Source: a virus. Taken from it: a stretch of 26,151 nucleotides of DNA. How positions within the stretch are numbered: the first letter of the stretch is position 1; each line of letters starts with the position of its first letter. Made by a program: the position numbers and the translations under genes. The notes beneath the pieces are model-generated. The model worked only from the letters and a program-made list of their open reading frames with translations, had not been told where the DNA came from and made no database searches. The stretch covers positions 1 through 26,151 of IMG/VR virus record IMGVR_UViG_3300030430_002890; one strand, 5' to 3'. Shown here one piece after another: positions 14,510 through 21,914 of the stretch.

Positions 14510-16038
14510 TGTTCAACAAAAAACGCCAGTGCTGTTGCAACACCCCTGTGAGCGGGCCAACATTTTTTGAATGCTTTAGCAAAATCCCAATTGCATCTGG
14601 GGAGCTGTCCCAATCTGGCACCTATTCATTTTGGATCAAAAAAGACATTGCCCTGACAGATTTGACTGACAGTTTTGCATTTTTCCCACAAAGCAGCAGC
14701 GTATCCCCTGGAAACACAAACAACACCAGTGGCACATTGACCTGGGGGGATTTCAAAACGGCAGGAAACAATTCAGTGTTTGTCCCATTTGGGTTTTCAA
14801 CCATGACTGAATCCGGCACAACCAATGCTGGATTTTTGATGGACAGCCTTTTTGATCAGCCCTACGGTTTGAACAGACGGGGTTGGCATTTCACCAGCAG
14901 CAGCAGAACACTCACACAGGCCCAATGGGATGCCCTGAGTGAACACAGAACACTATTTGAGTTTCCATTTTTTGCCCAAAACTTTGGCAACAGCCAGATG
15001 TTTGAATTCACCCGGTTTGGATTCCTGTTTGTTTCTGACCTGTTCAGTTCATCACCAGCATTGAGTGAAACACGCGGAGCATTGACTTGGGAGCTAGATC
15101 CGGCATTGGTTGCCAACATTCCTGATATCTATGGGTTTCCATCAAGTGGCAAAAAGTTTTTTGATTTCACGCACAACTTCCCCAGTTCCATCACCATCAG
15201 CATTTCAGGCACAGCCCCATTTGCGTACGGTGATGGCACCCACACAACAGGGGTGCCAGGTGCAAATGCACCTAAGACTGCGGACATCAATTTGTCAGGC
15301 AACATTGTTGCAGACAAAACCACAGCGTTTGGCGTTGGCACAATCCCGCTGCAATACACCGTGAACGCAAGCACATCAACAGCCGTGTTGGGAAGTGCTG
15401 ATGTGCAGGTGGATGATGGGGCCGGAAACATCACAACCAAAACAGTTGAGATTCTGAACCAGACTAGTGGTAGCTTCATCATCAAAACCCAGGGTATTTC
15501 CAGCCCACCAATCAGGTGCCGTACAGATATTGGATTTGGTGCCAACCTGAACAGGTTTGTTTGTGATGCCTGTGACCCCAACAGCGGGACATATTCCTAT
15601 GGGGATTGCAGCCCCAAAAACTATGATGGGGATTTGGGTCAGAAAAATGTTTGTGCCATTGTTGATCGGGAGATTGATTTTTCAGACAACACCCTGGGGC
15701 TGAACATTCCTGGGCCATTTATCCCACCCGATTTGCCAATCGGATATGCCTGGGAGTTTCAGTTCCAGGTACAGGATTTGATTGAAGGTTTGGACATTGC
15801 ACCAGTGTTCACCTGGGGAGCTGCCACAGGTAGTGCGGTGACAATCAACATTGAAAAGCCAAGTGGACCACAGCTGAGTTCCTACCTGGAAACAGCCCCA
15901 ACCACGGCATGTTCTGGGGGGGTTTTCCCACCGCTGGTGGACTATTTCTTCAATGGGCCAGAGCCACCAATCCTGAGCGGCACGGGCACAATCCAGCTGG
16001 GGCCATTCACCCCACAGATATATTTGTATGCAACCTAG
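14509..16038 (+). CDS. Unknown tail-tip protein 3, cysteine-rich ends
   Basis: I do not recognise this 509-residue protein. It opens with 'MFNKKRQCCC', and a second group of Cys lies near residues 343-385 ('IRCRTDIG', 'FVCDACDP', 'YGDCSPK', 'NVCAIVD'), with a final Cys near 467. The body is Ser/Thr/Phe-rich and looks beta-stranded, with a possible Ig-like or beta-sandwich stretch around 240-325 ('ITISISGTAPFAYGDGTHT'). No signal peptide fits. Clustered cysteines in an intracellularly assembled tail protein suggest metal binding rather than disulphides. By position it is a hub or fibre-type component. It ends 14 nt before the next gene. Confidence 0.8.
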   Translation: MFNKKRQCCCNTPVSGPTFFECFSKIPIASGELSQSGTYSFWIKKDIALTDLTDSFAFFPQSSSVSPGNTNNTSGTLTWGDFKTAGNNSVFVPFGFSTMTESGTTNAGFLMDSLFDQPYGLNRRGWHFTSSSRTLTQAQWDALSEHRTLFEFPFFAQNFGNSQMFEFTRFGFLFVSDLFSSSPALSETRGALTWELDPALVANIPDIYGFPSSGKKFFDFTHNFPSSITISISGTAPFAYGDGTHTTGVPGANAPKTADINLSGNIVADKTTAFGVGTIPLQYTVNASTSTAVLGSADVQVDDGAGNITTKTVEILNQTSGSFIIKTQGISSPPIRCRTDIGFGANLNRFVCDACDPNSGTYSYGDCSPKNYDGDLGQKNVCAIVDREIDFSDNTLGLNIPGPFIPPDLPIGYAWEFQFQVQDLIEGLDIAPVFTWGAATGSAVTINIEKPSGPQLSSYLETAPTTACSGGVFPPLVDYFFNGPEPPILSGTGTIQLGPFTPQIYLYAT

Positions 16039-16052
16039 CCGAAGGAATAAGC

Positions 16053-16904
16053 ATGGCAGTAGTGACATGGACAGGGACAACAAACGGTGATTGGAACACC
16101 ACCACCAACTGGTCAACAGGTGCGTTGCCAGGGGCTGGGGATGATGTCATTTTCAACACCAGCAGCCGTGATGTGACCATTTCCAGCAGCGTGGCGGGGA
16201 CCACATATGGCAGTTTGAAAATCTTAGATGGTTTCACGGGTAGCCTGGGGGTTTCTGGCACCAAGCTAGAAGTGATGGCAACCAGTCTGTTGATTGCCAC
16301 AGATGCTGCCAAAATCCATTTGGATGGCCACCACACAACGGCAATCATCACAGACATTCACCCAGGCACAGCGGCCAGCCCAAATGTGACGTTTGGCACC
16401 AGCAGCCAAATCACAACCCTGAGAATCACAGGTGGCGCTGGGGCTGTGGAGGTGGCATCAGCAGGGATCACCACCACCCAGATGTTGGATGCCCCACGGG
16501 CAGTTCTGTCCATCCTGTCAACCGCATCAAGCGTTACAAACATCCTGATGGATTCCGGCACCATCACAACCGCTGAATCAATCACAACGGCAGATGTGTC
16601 TGGGGGCAGCTTGGAGTTGACTGGGGCAGCTGGGGCCACCACGGTGAATCTCACTGGCAGCGGCACCCTGCGGCACAATTCCACGGGTACGGTGGCAACA
16701 CTGAATGTGTTTGATCGGGCGTGCCTGGCAACCACAGCTGGGAATAGCACATCCACTGGTCCTGTGTTCACCACCACCAATCTTTATGATGGGCAGATTG
16801 ATGAGAGGAACGGGGCAGCAACCACCACATTCAGCAACGGGATTGTTGTGAACGGGGCTGGCACCATTCGGCCAGATGTGTCCAGAACCCTGACGGTGAC
16901 CTGA
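16053..16904 (+). CDS. Tail appendage protein with W-NW-P repeat domain
   Basis: A 283-residue Thr/Ser/Gly/Ala-rich protein. Its N terminus 'VVTWTGTTNGDWNTTTNWSTGALPGAGDDVIF' carries the pattern W, W, NW, P, DD seen in beta-strand surface proteins. The rest consists of short repeated strands ('GTSSQITTLRITGGAG', 'ESITTADVSGGSLELTGAAG') typical of beta-helix or beta-prism fibres. ATG 16053 is chosen over upstream in-frame starts because SD AAGGA (16042-16046) is 6 nt before it and the W motif begins directly after it. The stop overlaps the next ATG (TGATG). The next gene contains a related domain. A role as tail fibre or adhesin is inferred from composition and position. Confidence 0.82.
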   Translation: MAVVTWTGTTNGDWNTTTNWSTGALPGAGDDVIFNTSSRDVTISSSVAGTTYGSLKILDGFTGSLGVSGTKLEVMATSLLIATDAAKIHLDGHHTTAIITDIHPGTAASPNVTFGTSSQITTLRITGGAGAVEVASAGITTTQMLDAPRAVLSILSTASSVTNILMDSGTITTAESITTADVSGGSLELTGAAGATTVNLTGSGTLRHNSTGTVATLNVFDRACLATTAGNSTSTGPVFTTTNLYDGQIDERNGAATTTFSNGIVVNGAGTIRPDVSRTLTVT

Positions 16905-18511
16905 TGGCTGGTGGAGATTGGACACCAGAGGAGCTGAGTAGCCAAACCGTTGGCTGGTATAAAGCTGACATCATCACAGGCAAAAGTGATGGTGATGAGG
17001 TTGACAGCTGGACCGATTCCAGCGGTGAATCAAACACTCTGACCCAAACCCAAAGCGGTGCGGATCCGATATACAAAACCAACATCATCAACAGTCTGCC
17101 TGTTTTGCGGTTTGACAAAGATGTTTCACCAGGTGACAACCTATTGAGTGCAGACCTGGGGGGTGATTTTGAACCAGGTACTGGTGATTTTTACATTGCC
17201 ATGGTGATGAAACTACCATCAGCAACATCAACCCAGTTTCTGATGTCAAAGGCTGACAGTGGCACCCAGGGTTTGAATGTCTTTGTGAACACCAGCGGCA
17301 CCTTGTTTTTCAGACCTGGCACCCATGGAAGCACAAACAACAACATCCAACAAACCAATGTAGTTGATTCAAACTTCCACATATATGTTTGCAGGCGTGT
17401 CAGTTCAACAATCACAGGCCATTTTGATGGGGCTGCGTTTTCAACTGATGATGGCTCCAAAGTCAATGACAGTGACATGAACAATGATTCCAGCTTCAGG
17501 CTGGGTTCATCATCCACTGGGGGTTTGGATGCTGACATGGATTTGTCTGAAGCCATGATTGCAACCGGCACATTGTCTGATGACAACCGGGACAGACTCA
17601 CAGGCTATTTGGCTTGGAAGTATGGGCTACAAGGCAACCTGCCAGATGACCACCCATACCGTTTCAGCAAGCCCAAGATTGACCCAATTGTGTGGACTGG
17701 TGGACGGGGCAGCAGTTTGGATGCTGCCCAAAACTGGAGCGGCGGCGTTGTTCCAACAGCCAAAGACAAAGTGTTGTTCAATTCTGGGGATGTTGATGCC
17801 ACAACAGGTTCATTGACAGCTGGCAGCGTGTTCATCACAGAGGGATATACCGGCAGCATTGGCACCAGCAGCAGCCCCAGGACATTCACAGCGGATGAAG
17901 TTGTGATTGGTTCCAGCAATTCAAACGTGAACATTCAGTTGGCCAGCAACACCAAAGCGTTTGTGACTGAATCAGCCAACGGTGTGAATCTGTCTGGTTC
18001 ATCAACCAATCTGTTTGTGCGTTCCAAAGATCCAACAACCCTGGCCCTGTCCAGCAGTGGCAGCATGAACATAGATGTGCGGCACCCATCCGGGAATGGT
18101 GGATTGTGCAGCCACACAAGCGGGGTGCCATTCAAAACCACTGTTGGATTTGGTGGCGCTGTTGAACGGTCTGTTGCAGCATCTGGTGACACATTTGAGG
18201 TGACCGGCAACGGATCATACACCCACACAGAAGGGGCCATGCCAGAGTTCATCCAGCGTGGTGGCAATGTTATTTTCAATGGCACAATCATTGATGGTGG
18301 GTTCAGCAAACTCATTGGTGGGGTTTTCAGCATTGACCGTACCAGCCAGCCTACGGTGGAAATGAACACAATTGATGTGTTCCCCAGGGGGCTGATGGAC
18401 CTGACTGGGCCAGCCACTGGGCAGGTTGATTTTGGTTCCAGTAAGATCCTGCGTTCCAACGGTGGTTCCAGGTTGAAACTGGGGCCAGGGCGTAGTGCTG
18501 CAATGTCTTGA
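16904..18511 (+). CDS. Tail appendage protein with LamG-like and W-NW-P domains
   Basis: A 535-residue likely receptor-binding protein. Residues about 16-250 look like a LamG/concanavalin-A-like fold: 'GWYKADIITGKSDGDEVDSWTDSSG', 'LPVLRFDKD', 'FYIAMVMKL', then 'LSDDNRDRLTGYLAWKYGLQGNLPDDHPYR'. After residue 260, 'IVWTGGRGSSLDAAQNWSGGVVPTAKDKVLFNS' repeats the domain at the start of the previous gene, including the later 'GYTGSIG' (there 'GFTGSLG'). A Gly/Ser/Thr-rich beta region ends the protein. Carbohydrate binding is the usual role of LamG-type domains in phage tails. The target is not known. It is the last gene of the structural run. Confidence 0.85.
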   Translation: MAGGDWTPEELSSQTVGWYKADIITGKSDGDEVDSWTDSSGESNTLTQTQSGADPIYKTNIINSLPVLRFDKDVSPGDNLLSADLGGDFEPGTGDFYIAMVMKLPSATSTQFLMSKADSGTQGLNVFVNTSGTLFFRPGTHGSTNNNIQQTNVVDSNFHIYVCRRVSSTITGHFDGAAFSTDDGSKVNDSDMNNDSSFRLGSSSTGGLDADMDLSEAMIATGTLSDDNRDRLTGYLAWKYGLQGNLPDDHPYRFSKPKIDPIVWTGGRGSSLDAAQNWSGGVVPTAKDKVLFNSGDVDATTGSLTAGSVFITEGYTGSIGTSSSPRTFTADEVVIGSSNSNVNIQLASNTKAFVTESANGVNLSGSSTNLFVRSKDPTTLALSSSGSMNIDVRHPSGNGGLCSHTSGVPFKTTVGFGGAVERSVAASGDTFEVTGNGSYTHTEGAMPEFIQRGGNVIFNGTIIDGGFSKLIGGVFSIDRTSQPTVEMNTIDVFPRGLMDLTGPATGQVDFGSSKILRSNGGSRLKLGPGRSAAMS

Positions 18512-18606
18512 TTTTTTGGTATGCTTCTTGCCTGGTGCCCATCCAATTTGCTGTTTGATTTCTGCGGCGGGTTGATGGAACGATGGGTGCCGATTTCCTC
18601 CACCCT

Positions 18607-18640
18607 TGCCCACGTTGTTCATTCAGCGTGGGCAGGTTTT
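18607..18640 (+). terminator. Possible terminator of the structural operon
   Basis: TGCCCACG (18607-18614) and CGTGGGCA (18627-18634) form a perfect 8-bp stem with a 12-base loop. Only GGTTTT follows, so the T tract is short. The hairpin is clear; termination is uncertain. Confidence 0.4.
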
Positions 18641-18658
18641 CAGCCCAGGAGGGGCTGA
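18640..18658 (+). promoter_or_regulatory. Hairpin with AGGAG in its loop
   Basis: TCAGCCC (18640-18646) pairs perfectly with GGGCTGA (18652-18658), leaving the loop AGGAG. No ATG, GTG or TTG lies at SD distance after it. The next gene uses a second AGGAG at 18667-18671. The exposed loop could be a protein- or ribosome-binding site. Confidence 0.35.
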
Positions 18659-18679
18659 GACATCACAGGAGTTTCAGCG

Positions 18680-19003
18680 TTGGACGGATTCAGCGCCAAA
18701 ATGGAACGGGCTATTGCCCTGTATCAGCAGCTACAAAGCTGTTCTGATTCTGCTGCAACGCAACGGTGTGATGACATTGCAAAATTGGCAACAGCGTGGC
18801 TGTGCTTGGCACCCTGGGTTTTGAAGGGTTTGTTGGGCACACAAGCGTTGATTGAAAACAGGGGTGATGATGACCTGGCACGGATTTGGCAGCTGGAAAA
18901 GCGGTTGCCAGATTTGGAGCTGTTCATTGTTGCCCTGGATTTGGCGGCACAAAACGCCAGGAGGGTTGATCGGCATGACAACGGACAAAATCCCAACGGG
19001 TAG
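18680..19003 (+). CDS. Unknown early protein, 107 residues
   Basis: I do not recognise this family. The protein is mostly helical, with two cysteines near residues 20-30 and a hydrophobic 'LATAWLCLAPWVLKGLLG' stretch at about 36-53 that is more likely a buried helix than a membrane span. A charged C-terminal half follows ('LARIWQLEKRLPDLELFIVALDLAAQNARR'). The TTG start is supported by AGGAG (18667-18671), 8 nt upstream; an internal ATG at 18701 lacks an SD. It is the first gene of the early run, and its 3' end overlaps the exonuclease gene by 29 nt. Confidence 0.65.
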   Translation: MDGFSAKMERAIALYQQLQSCSDSAATQRCDDIAKLATAWLCLAPWVLKGLLGTQALIENRGDDDLARIWQLEKRLPDLELFIVALDLAAQNARRVDRHDNGQNPNG

Positions 19004-19880
19004 TTTTCTAGAAGAAAATGACAACGTTTACCACCAGTATGCCAAAGATGGCCGGGCCATTTCCGCCAGCAGTATGAAGCTGTTTAGGAAATCACCACGG
19101 GACTACCAGGCCAGGTACATCACAAAAGAAATCAAACAGAAGGATTCACCTGCGTTGGTCCTGGGCCGCGCGGCACATGCCCTGATCCTGGAAGGTACCC
19201 AAGCGTTCATGGATGGGTTTGTGCGGATTGATGAGCTGTGCCCCAGCTTTGGATTCATCAACCCCAAAACGGGTTCAATGTACGGTGAAACCACCAAAGC
19301 ATTCCGTGAGGCCAAAGCAGCGTTGGAGGATGCAAAGCCTGGGGTGAACATCCTGAGCAATGAACAGTGGGACCAGTGCCAGGGAATGGCTGAGGCAGTG
19401 CGGCAACATCCGATTGCCAAAAGCCTGTTTGCTGATGGTGATGCTGAACGGGCGTTCCGCAAATATGTGGGTGATGAACCATTTGCAAGGCAATGCAAAA
19501 TTGATTTTGTTGCCGATACCGGCAGCGGCTACACCACATTGGTTGACCTGAAAACCACAGAAGATTTGGAAATGTTTCCCAGGAATGCCCACAGGTTTGG
19601 GTATCCAGAACAGCTTGCCTTTTACCGTGATTTGTTCATCAGAACATTGGACAACGGATGTGGATGCACATCCAACATTGATGTTGTGATTGTGGCGGTG
19701 GAAAAAAACCCACCATACAAAGTGGCGGTGGCCAACATCCCGCATGCTGTATTGAAGATGAAGCAGGATGAAAATGAACACAACATTGCAAGGTTGGCAG
19801 CGTTGTGGCACCAGGAGGGTTCATGGCCAACCGGATATGAGGGCGTGCAAAGTTGGTTTGTGCCGCAACCACAGCTGTGA
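18975..19880 (+). CDS. RecE-like exonuclease (PD-(D/E)XK, RecB-type)
   Basis: A 301-residue nuclease predicted to resect double-stranded ends for recombination. Motifs from ATG 18975: 'LVLGRAAHALIL' with His 68, Asp 177 in 'CKIDFVA', Asp 191-x-Lys 193 in 'LVDLKTTED', and the Q-x3-Y motif Gln 213/Tyr 217 in 'EQLAFYRDL'. These are the RecB/Cas4/RecE nuclease motifs, and the length fits the catalytic domain of phage RecE-like (exodeoxyribonuclease VIII) proteins. SD GGAGG (18960-18964) sets the start. An ORF reading from 18852 in the same frame has no SD. The next gene begins inside its stop (GTGA). No RecT-like annealing partner is recognised; the SSB-tipped protein at 20451 is the nearest ssDNA-binding candidate. 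Confidence 0.85.
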   Translation: MTTDKIPTGSFLEENDNVYHQYAKDGRAISASSMKLFRKSPRDYQARYITKEIKQKDSPALVLGRAAHALILEGTQAFMDGFVRIDELCPSFGFINPKTGSMYGETTKAFREAKAALEDAKPGVNILSNEQWDQCQGMAEAVRQHPIAKSLFADGDAERAFRKYVGDEPFARQCKIDFVADTGSGYTTLVDLKTTEDLEMFPRNAHRFGYPEQLAFYRDLFIRTLDNGCGCTSNIDVVIVAVEKNPPYKVAVANIPHAVLKMKQDENEHNIARLAALWHQEGSWPTGYEGVQSWFVPQPQL

Positions 19881-20437
19881 ACAAATACGTTTGTATGCAG
19901 GGCGTTCCGTTGCATGGGCCATACCGGCGCATCATCAAACAGGAATATGATGGGCTGGTGGCCACAGCCAAAAGCCGTGCCAGCGTGACCCCAGATTGGG
20001 GGTTCAAAGGTCGGTGGGATGGTGATGAGGATTACTACCTGGAACAGCGGCACATCCCTGGCATAGCTGGTGAATGGTATTTGCGTGACCTATTGCCAGA
20101 TGCTGAACCACATGCCCATGAGTTGGACCGGCATGACCTGGTTTGGAAAAGGCAAATCATTGAGGTCAAAACGTTTGGCAAGCGCAACAAATACTGCAAC
20201 TTCTACCAGCGGGACCAGGGCAAATTCTTTGATTGGCTATATGCATTTATGTATGACCCAGATGTGCGGACCATTGTTTGTTGCGGGTACATTGACCGGG
20301 AAAAACTAATGTTGCGTGAAAATTTCTCCGATCAACTACCACAGGTGGTTGGAGGAAGATCAACAACAACCACAGGGTGGCGCGTGCCACTGATTGATTT
20401 GGTGCCCCATGGAACGGGGCCATTGTTCAACATATAG
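19877..20437 (+). CDS. Second PD-(D/E)XK-type nuclease
   Basis: A 186-residue protein with a likely restriction-endonuclease-like core: Glu 66 in 'AGEWYLRDLL', Asp 84/Asp 87 in 'ELDRHDLVW' and Glu 96-x-Lys 98 in 'IIEVKTFG'. This order (E, then D, then ExK on adjacent strands) matches the PD-(D/E)XK superfamily. The specific family is unknown. Substrates could be branched DNA, nicks or ends. The GTG start at 19877 overlaps the previous stop (GTGA). TTG 19853 and ATG 19895 are alternatives, none with a strong SD. The pairing with the RecE-like gene suggests a joint role in recombination or end processing. Confidence 0.7.
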   Translation: MNKYVCMQGVPLHGPYRRIIKQEYDGLVATAKSRASVTPDWGFKGRWDGDEDYYLEQRHIPGIAGEWYLRDLLPDAEPHAHELDRHDLVWKRQIIEVKTFGKRNKYCNFYQRDQGKFFDWLYAFMYDPDVRTIVCCGYIDREKLMLRENFSDQLPQVVGGRSTTTTGWRVPLIDLVPHGTGPLFNI

Positions 20438-20450
20438 GAAGGAATCTGCA

Positions 20451-20849
20451 ATGCCAGATATGTCACAAGCGTTTCCAGGCAAATGGATGAAAGCTCATGA
20501 TGTTCAACAGCCAGTAGTGCTGACCATCACAGACATTGAGCAAGGCACATATTCAGACGGCACCCCAAGTTGGGGCATGGGGTTCAGTGAAACCCAACAG
20601 CGTCTGGGCCTGAACAAAACCAACACCCAAACCCTGATTGAATTGTTTGGGCAGTTCAGTGAACAGTGGGCTGGCCGACAGATTGAAGTGTTTGCCACCA
20701 CGGTTGAAATGGGAGGGCGTACGGTGCCCTGTGTGCGGCTGCGTGCCCCAAGCCAACCCCAACAGCCCCAACAGGGTGCAGGCGTTCAGGCGGCGTTTGG
20801 GCAGCAGCAACAGCCACCAGTGCAACCTAATGATGGGATTCCGTTTTGA
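20451..20849 (+). CDS. Putative ssDNA-binding protein with SSB-type C-terminal tip
   Basis: A 132-residue protein. The first 95 residues form a compact, probably beta-rich domain ('PVVLTITDIEQGTYSDG', 'WAGRQIEVFATTVEMGGRTVPCVRLRAP'). A Gln/Pro-rich flexible linker (about 97-125) then leads to the end 'NDGIPF'. Bacterial SSBs share the plan of OB fold, Gln/Pro/Gly-rich linker and acidic 'DDDIPF' tip that recruits partner enzymes. The N-terminal domain does not show the usual SSB sequence, so the DNA-binding call rests on layout, tip and neighbours. SD AGGAAGGA is 7 nt before the ATG. The stop overlaps the next ATG. Confidence 0.6.
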   Translation: MPDMSQAFPGKWMKAHDVQQPVVLTITDIEQGTYSDGTPSWGMGFSETQQRLGLNKTNTQTLIELFGQFSEQWAGRQIEVFATTVEMGGRTVPCVRLRAPSQPQQPQQGAGVQAAFGQQQQPPVQPNDGIPF

Positions 20850-21589
20850 TGGCTGGTGGAGGAAATGACAACACGCCATGGGTGGCCTGGTATCCCCAAG
20901 CATTTCTGGCAGATACTTGGAGCATGAGCCTAGAGGTCAAAGGGGCGTACATCATGCTGTTGTGCGTTCAGGCCAACGGGGGCAGGATCCCCAATGATTT
21001 GGAACGGTTGCAGGGTGTGATTCCTGGGTTCACGGTTTCAATGTGGCGGGAGCTGGCCAGCCGGTTTGAAGTGGTGGCCGATCCAGAGACAGGAGAAGAG
21101 CATCTGCAAAATCCAAAGATGCGGAAAGAGGTGGAACAGGCCAGGGCCAAGGTGGAAAAAGCCACCAGGGATTCAGAAGCTGCCAGGGACCGTGCCCGCA
21201 AATCCAGACAGTGCGCGAACAGTGCGCGCACGGTGCGGGAATGTTTCTCCGGGGAGAATAAGAAACAGAAACAGATCCCTCCCCCCCAAACCCCCCCAGG
21301 GGGGCAGGCTGGTGGGGATGATTATTCCCAAGAATTGAAACAGCACATCCTGACCTGGGCTGAACACTACAACACCCGCTGGGAGGCAGCAGGATCCACT
21401 GTGAGGCTCTCTGGCAACCGGATAGCCCTATCGGTCGGTTCAATGTCTGCGGAGGCGTGGAACGGCATTCAGGCGGCGTTTGAGGATGCGTACAAATCCG
21501 GCGTGAATGATCCCAAACAGAAGCTGAAAAACCCAACGGCGTATGTTTTGAATCTGGTGAAGGAATCACGCCATGTGCCAAGTGGGTGA
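20849..21589 (+). CDS. DUF1376-domain replication protein
   Basis: A 246-residue protein. Residues about 10-100 match the DUF1376 (YdaU-like) pattern: 'WVAWYPQAFLADTWSMSLEVKGAYIMLLCVQANGGRIPNDLERLQGV', then 'MWRELASRFEVV'. A charged coiled-coil stretch (about 100-135) and a Pro-rich linker 'IPPPQTPPGG' precede a C-terminal domain with 'AEHYNTRW', 'AEAWNGIQAAFEDAYKSG' and 'NPTAYVLNLVKE'. DUF1376 proteins occur in phage replication modules and are thought to act as initiators or helicase loaders, so this is the best candidate for replication start. The linker is encoded by two runs of seven C, prone to slippage. The next gene overlaps by 17 nt. Confidence 0.78.
   Translation: MAGGGNDNTPWVAWYPQAFLADTWSMSLEVKGAYIMLLCVQANGGRIPNDLERLQGVIPGFTVSMWRELASRFEVVADPETGEEHLQNPKMRKEVEQARAKVEKATRDSEAARDRARKSRQCANSARTVRECFSGENKKQKQIPPPQTPPGGQAGGDDYSQELKQHILTWAEHYNTRWEAAGSTVRLSGNRIALSVGSMSAEAWNGIQAAFEDAYKSGVNDPKQKLKNPTAYVLNLVKESRHVPSG
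21281..21304 (+). repeat. C7-A3-C7-A-G6 homopolymer tract
   Basis: Seven C (21281-21287), AAA, seven C (21291-21297), A and six G (21299-21304) within the linker of the DUF1376 gene. The second C run and the G run are complementary. The frame is kept here, giving Pro and Gly codons. A one-base change would truncate or alter the C-terminal domain. Confidence 0.85.
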
Positions 21590-21914
21590 ATCAGGCAGAA
21601 ACCGTTGGACCATGTTTGTGGCTGACCTAGCCATGACTGGTGGGATGTCTGCCAGCATCACCAGATGGCGGGGCAACAGAACAGCCCCATGCCGATTCCA
21701 GAACGGCGGTAAGAATTTGCCCACGCTGATTGGCGGCATGGTGGCCATTGGCATGACCAAATCAGAAATCCAACACAGGTTCAACATTGACCCAGAGCAA
21801 ACACGGCAGTTCTGGTTGGCATTTCTGGAGCTGCCAGAATCAGAACAGGTGGACACATTCCGCTGGGCTGACAGGCTGGGCAAACAGGCAAGGTTCCGAA
21901 TAGGTGACATGTGA
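21573..21914 (+). CDS. Unknown early protein with possible HTH-like segment
   Basis: A 113-residue protein I cannot assign. The middle, 'LPTLIGGMVAIGMTKSEIQHRFNIDPEQTRQFW' (about 49-81), looks like helices with a turn and could be a DNA-binding helix-turn-helix. The N-terminal part is basic and the C-terminal part acidic and aromatic. ATG 21573 has SD AAGGAA (21560-21565) 7 nt upstream, inside the 3' end of the DUF1376 gene, so the two are coupled. The stop overlaps the next GTG (GTGA). A role beside the replication protein is plausible by position only. Confidence 0.65.
   Translation: MCQVGESGRNRWTMFVADLAMTGGMSASITRWRGNRTAPCRFQNGGKNLPTLIGGMVAIGMTKSEIQHRFNIDPEQTRQFWLAFLELPESEQVDTFRWADRLGKQARFRIGDM

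Larger units (their letters stand above)
18512..18679. other. Structured intergenic region between structural and early genes
   Basis: 168 bases with no supportable gene. Three inverted repeats lie in it: 18534-18543 with 18582-18591 (10 bp including two G-U pairs), 18607-18614 with 18627-18634 (perfect 8 bp), and 18640-18646 with 18652-18658 (perfect 7 bp). No sigma-70 promoter was convincing. It could hold a terminator, a promoter for the early genes and a structured RNA or replication signal. Confidence 0.5.

Noticed and set aside
15909-16052. N-terminal extension of the first W-NW-P appendage protein
   Set aside because: It overlaps the previous gene in a different frame, while ATG 16053 has a strong SD and the motif begins right after it.
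17935-18622. Minus-strand frames reaching from the LamG-type gene into the intergenic region
   Set aside because: They cover the repeat-rich 3' end of the appendage gene. Translations are Pro/Ser-rich without domains and lack initiation signals.
18606-18824. 72-residue plus-strand frame over the intergenic hairpins and the first early gene
   Set aside because: No SD at a proper distance, composition unlike a protein, and it overlaps the better supported TTG gene at 18680.
18852-18974. N-terminal extension of the RecE-like protein from an ATG at 18852
   Set aside because: No SD at 18852; ATG 18975 has GGAGG at a suitable distance and keeps all nuclease motifs.
21281-21304. Intrinsic terminator at the C and G runs
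   Set aside because: The runs could pair only across a tiny loop, and no T tract follows. The tract lies inside a coding region that stays open.
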